Shown one piece after another: positions 13,799 to 15,943 of a stretch of DNA of 15,943 nucleotides. A program made the position numbers and the translations under genes. The notes under the pieces are model-generated. The model saw only the letters and a program-made list of their open reading frames with translations. It made no database searches and had not been told where the DNA came from. The DNA is from Ruminococcaceae bacterium UBA1405 (GTDB lineage Bacteria; Bacillota; Clostridia; Oscillospirales; Ruminococcaceae): positions 879-16,821 of the forward strand of contig DBQB01000021.1 in the NCBI GenBank assembly GCA_002305685.1, read 5' to 3'. Every line of letters starts with the position of its first letter. Position 1 is the stretch's first letter.

Positions 13799-13887
13799 AC
13801 CGTTTTCTTTTTCCGTCCCCTGAACAACAAAACCACCGACAAGATGGTGACGACAATCAATAGTCCGCTTTCAATCCATTCCTGCAT
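13795..13887 (-). CDS. 30-residue single-pass membrane peptide coupled to the metal ATPase
   Basis: ATG at 13887-13885, preceded by GAGGAG 7 nt upstream (13900-13895), opens a 30-codon frame ending at TGA 13797-13795, which overlaps the ATPase ATG by the ATGA arrangement. The peptide has a polar start (MQEWIESG), one hydrophobic helix (LLIVVTILSVVLLF) and a basic tail (RGRKKKTV), so it would sit in the membrane with the tail inside by the positive-inside rule. This layout recalls small subunits such as KdpF that stabilise P-type ATPases, but there is no clear homology. The good ribosome site, coupling and membrane-peptide composition argue that it is real and not a chance frame. Confidence 0.72.
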   Translation of the reverse strand: MQEWIESGLLIVVTILSVVLLFRGRKKKTV

Positions 13888-13937
13888 CTATGTACTCCTC
13901 TCCTTGCGGCAAAACCGCCTTTGGCTGCGCTTCCCGA

Positions 13938-14156
13938 TTACAGGAAAATTTCGCAGTCGGGTTCCACCTTTTTGCAGGCCTTACGGACGTTCTCCATGAC
14001 ATCGGCAGCTTGCTGGCCTTCCTCGAATTCCACAATCATTTTCTGGGTCATGAAATTGACGGTGGCGCTGGCTACCCCCGCAGTTTTGCGGGCAGCGGTC
14101 TCCATCAGGTTGGCGCAGTTTGCGCAGTCCACTTCGATTTTATAGGTCTTTTTCAT
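13938..14156 (-). CDS. Free-standing HMA-domain metal-binding protein (metallochaperone)
   Basis: A 72-residue protein consisting of one heavy-metal-associated domain with ferredoxin-like fold: MKKTYKIEVDCANCANLMET carries the CxxC metal site (Cys-Ala-Asn-Cys), followed by GVASATVNFMTQKMIVEF and a C-terminal acidic/polar end (VEPDCEIFL). The ATG at 14156 is chosen because AAAGGGGA lies about 10 nt upstream; an in-frame TTG at 14177 would start before that site. It is first in the operon and supplies the metal-binding module that the downstream ATPase lacks, probably delivering Zn or Cd to it. The motif lacks the Met that copper-binding HMA domains usually have before CxxC (MxCxxC), supporting a zinc/cadmium rather than copper role. 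Confidence 0.88.
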   Translation of the reverse strand: MKKTYKIEVDCANCANLMETAARKTAGVASATVNFMTQKMIVEFEEGQQAADVMENVRKACKKVEPDCEIFL

Positions 14157-14188
14157 CGGTTGTGTTCCCCTTTCCAAATTCTGTTTTT

Positions 14189-14210
14189 CGATTAAGTGAT
14201 TGTTTAATCG
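14189..14210. promoter_or_regulatory. Inverted-repeat operator between the metal operon and arsR
   Basis: CGATTAA (14189-14195) and TTAATCG (14204-14210) are exact inverted arms with an 8-bp AT-rich spacer. The site covers the -35 region of the rightward promoter and lies just downstream of the leftward start point, so one bound ArsR-type repressor could shut both. An imperfect 12-2-12-like symmetry is typical of this family's operators. Confidence 0.65.
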
Positions 14211-14228
14211 TTATGGTTGCAGTATAAT
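14200..14228 (+). promoter_or_regulatory. Promoter for the arsR-araC operon
   Basis: TTGTTT at 14200-14205, 17-bp spacer, perfect TATAAT at 14223-14228. Its -35 lies inside the operator. The -10 shares bases 14223-14226 with the -10 of the leftward promoter, so polymerase can occupy only one at a time. Confidence 0.7.
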
Positions 14229-14249
14229 GCTGCTGAGAGCAAAAGTCAA
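14221..14249 (-). promoter_or_regulatory. Promoter for the HMA-peptide-ATPase operon
   Basis: On the minus strand: TTGACT at 14249-14244, 17-bp spacer, TATACT at 14226-14221. Predicted start near 14214, directly upstream of the operator at 14210-14189. Its -10 overlaps the -10 of the opposite promoter. Confidence 0.78.
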
Positions 14250-14318
14250 CCGGACCAAGGGATATCCTGCCAAAAAGGCGAAAAGTATTTCCAAACAGGC
14301 GAAAAGGGAGGATGGATT

Positions 14319-14684
14319 ATGAAACATACCATATTACCGCATCAGCACCCGGGTGCGGAAGATCTGGAGGGGATTGAGAATACCCTGTGCCAGGTCGATC
14401 GGTTTGATCTCATCGCAGGGATCTTCAAACAACTCAGCGATACCACGAGAATTCGAATTTTCTGGCTTTTGTGTCATACAGAGCAGTGCGTCATCAACAT
14501 TTCGGCTTATATGGAGATGTCCAGCCCTGCGGTTTCCCATCATCTGCGCGCCTTGCGCGACTGCGGCTTGATTGTCAGCCGCCGGGAAGGGAAGGAAGTT
14601 TATTACCGGGCGGCTTCCACCCGTCAGGCGCAGCTGCTGCACCAAATCATAGAACAGGTCATGGAAATTGCCTGTCCCGGCTAA
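14319..14684 (+). CDS. ArsR/SmtB-family metal-responsive repressor
   Basis: A 121-residue winged-helix protein. The ATG at 14319 follows GGGAGG; an upstream in-frame ATG at 14217 lies in the promoter and is rejected. Helix-turn-helix and wing: LCHTEQCVINISAYMEMSSP, AVSHHLRALRDCGLIVSRRE, GKEVYYRA. Family members release DNA when they bind metal. Candidate ligands seen: N-terminal His3, His8 and His10, Cys57 (where CadC-type proteins have their CVC motif, here only one Cys), Cys82 and His108 in the last helix. The usual Asp/His set of the CzrA alpha5 site is not obvious. It lies divergent from the Zn/Cd ATPase operon and presumably represses both directions through the inverted repeat. Its stop TAA overlaps the ribosome site of the araC gene. 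Confidence 0.9.
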   Translation: MKHTILPHQHPGAEDLEGIENTLCQVDRFDLIAGIFKQLSDTTRIRIFWLLCHTEQCVINISAYMEMSSPAVSHHLRALRDCGLIVSRREGKEVYYRAASTRQAQLLHQIIEQVMEIACPG

Positions 14685-14698
14685 AGGAGGGTTCTATC

Positions 14699-15658
14699 AT
14701 GGAATATGAATCGGCGGAATTTCAGGCGGTAATCCCTGAGCTGTCTGGCGAAAAGCATCTGGAACGGATAGAACTTTATCCCGGTATGGAGTTATCCTTT
14801 GTCTCGTTTGACGGTGAGGATTCGGTTTCCTTCCGTCATCCTCCTATGGCATATATTTTGGAGATCAATTACTGCATTGCGGGACGAATCGGATGGCATA
14901 TGGATAACGGGAATCAGATTTATCTGGGCCCGGGCGATTTTTCTCTGCACACCATGGACGTATGTGCCCATTCCCGGATTACGCTGCCCAATGGTCATTA
15001 TCGGGGAATGATTCTTTGGATTGATTTAAAAAGGCTGTCTTCCGCTCCGCCTTTCCCGCTGGTTGGCTGCGGGATCACCGGGGAGTTCCTTCACGAGAAA
15101 TTCTGCAAAGACGGCGCCTGCACAGCGCTGACGGGAAACGAAAAGATCCAGCGGATTTTCAGCGCCTTTTATGAGACTCCGGAGCAGCTGCGGTTGTCCT
15201 ATCAGAAGATCAAAACGCTGGAGTTGCTCCTTGCTCTGAGTGTGATTGAGGTGAAAAAGCAGCGGCGTTTGACCGAATACCGTTTTGAACAGGTGGAGAT
15301 CATCCGTAAGGTTCACGATCAGATGACAGAGAATCTGTCACAGAGGATTTCCATCGAATCGCTTGCAAAACAGTATCTCATCAACGCTACCACCCTCAAA
15401 GAGATGTTTAAATCCATCTACGGCGCCTCCATTGCCGCCCATATTCGGGAACACCGCATGGAGGGAGCGGCAGAATTGCTGCTCTCCACCGATCTGTCCA
15501 TTGCACAGATCGCTGCAAAGGTAGGTTATGACAGCCAAAGCCGTTTTTCTTCGTCCTTTAAACAGTATTTTGGGATGTTGCCCAAAGAATACCGGCGGCA
15601 GCGCGACGGCGCTATGGTGGTGGAACATCCCAGGGATTCGGGTTTGGATTTTGTATGA
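14699..15658 (+). CDS. AraC-family transcriptional regulator, translationally linked to arsR
   Basis: A 319-residue regulator. The N-terminal half is a cupin-like ligand domain (YILEINYCIAGRIGWHMDNG, then LGPGDFSLHTMDVCAHS). The C-terminal ~100 residues (199-302) are the double helix-turn-helix of AraC proteins, with ISIESLAKQYLINATTLKEM and then DLSIAQIAAKVGYDSQSRFS plus the conserved FKQYFGMLPKEYR ending. Start ATG at 14699 is 8 nt after AAAGGAGG (14683-14690), which begins inside the arsR stop codon. The regulator is therefore probably made together with ArsR in response to metal. Its targets are unknown; a gene may begin just after its terminator. Domain call is firm, role is not. Confidence 0.9.
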   Translation: MEYESAEFQAVIPELSGEKHLERIELYPGMELSFVSFDGEDSVSFRHPPMAYILEINYCIAGRIGWHMDNGNQIYLGPGDFSLHTMDVCAHSRITLPNGHYRGMILWIDLKRLSSAPPFPLVGCGITGEFLHEKFCKDGACTALTGNEKIQRIFSAFYETPEQLRLSYQKIKTLELLLALSVIEVKKQRRLTEYRFEQVEIIRKVHDQMTENLSQRISIESLAKQYLINATTLKEMFKSIYGASIAAHIREHRMEGAAELLLSTDLSIAQIAAKVGYDSQSRFSSSFKQYFGMLPKEYRRQRDGAMVVEHPRDSGLDFV

Positions 15659-15806
15659 GCTGTCAAAAAGGGATAAGACAGCGCTGCAACATACACCGGC
15701 AAAAAGGACAGGAGTCACGCTGAACTGCCCCGGAAAAAACCAATCCATGCTGTTTGTTTTGTTTGCGGCGCATAGAAAAAGCAAAACCGATGCAATAGAC
15801 AACAGA

Positions 15807-15852
15807 AAACCCATCGCAGAACTGAAAAATTCTGCGATGGGTTTGTTTTTTT
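15807..15852 (+). terminator. Strong intrinsic terminator after the araC gene
   Basis: A perfect 15-bp stem (15807-15821 with 15830-15844; core CCCATCGCAGAA / TTCTGCGATGGG), 8-nt loop, and a T-rich tail to 15852. The stretch 15659-15806 between the araC stop and this hairpin holds no convincing gene and is probably 3' untranslated RNA. Confidence 0.93.
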
Positions 15853-15870
15853 CGTGGGGGTATTGCTGCT

Positions 15871-15943
15871 ATGAAAGGATTACTTTTCTACTGCACGGGG
15901 ATATTTAATCGCAGCCTGTGCCGTACATACCTTGTGTATATAA
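15871..15943 (+). CDS. Possible start of an unidentified gene, cut by the window end
   Basis: ATG at 15871 opens a frame (MKGLLFYCTGIFNRSLCRTY and on) that runs off the window without a stop. Only 24 codons are visible and the ribosome site is a weak GTGGGGG. I do not recognise a family. The frame follows the araC terminator, so it would need its own promoter, which is not obvious. Confidence 0.3.
   Translation, partial: MKGLLFYCTGIFNRSLCRTYLVYI

Noticed and set aside
14217..14318. N-terminal extension of ArsR from the ATG at 14217
   Set aside because: It would start inside the promoter -10 region. The ATG at 14319 has a good ribosome site and gives the normal family length.
1..15943. tRNA, rRNA or CRISPR arrays
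   Set aside because: No cloverleaf-like or rRNA-like sequence and no regularly spaced identical repeats with unique spacers were seen by eye.

Overview
The window looks like Gram-positive, low-to-moderate GC Clostridia (probably Oscillospiraceae/Ruminococcaceae-like). Genes have strong AAGGAGG-type ribosome sites, promoters of TTGACA/TATAAT type, and U-tailed intrinsic terminators. The class-level guess rests on protein style and base composition only. Two AT-rich blocks (about 241-3180 and 4552-5940) differ visibly from the more GC-rich core genes (rlmD, sugar-type ABC operon, MATE, metal operon). This suggests acquired DNA between resident genes.

Left block (1-3183): the 3' end of a large serine recombinase, a shared hairpin, and then a minus-strand two-gene operon encoding a small TIR protein followed by a caspase-like protease. 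This pair matches the TIR-caspase (type IV) Thoeris anti-phage system: TIR makes a cyclic-ADP-ribose-type signal that switches on the protease. Upstream on the same strand is a DnaQ-type exonuclease fused to a BRCT domain, then a gene-free stretch with four degenerate copies of a 20-bp sequence, possibly an insertion-sequence end. The island abuts the 3' end of rlmD, a gene family known as an integration site for serine-recombinase elements.

Middle (3184-10093): rlmD; an AT-rich divergent pair (XRE-cupin regulator and LysE exporter) with a consensus promoter and a perfect 22-bp palindrome between them; then an operon of two ABC permeases, a lipoprotein binding protein and a glycerophosphodiester phosphodiesterase. 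This resembles glycerol-3-phosphate/glycerophosphodiester uptake (Ugp-like), with no ATPase gene in the window.

Right (10094-15943): a MATE exporter with its own promoter and a leader that ends in an intrinsic terminator touching the ribosome site (attenuator or riboswitch-like). Then comes a minus-strand metal-export operon: a free HMA metallochaperone, an overlooked 30-residue membrane peptide, and a P1B-type Zn/Cd ATPase. It is divergent from an ArsR regulator that is translationally linked to an AraC regulator. One inverted repeat and two overlapping face-to-face promoters appear to control both directions. The window ends with a strong terminator and the possible start of another gene.
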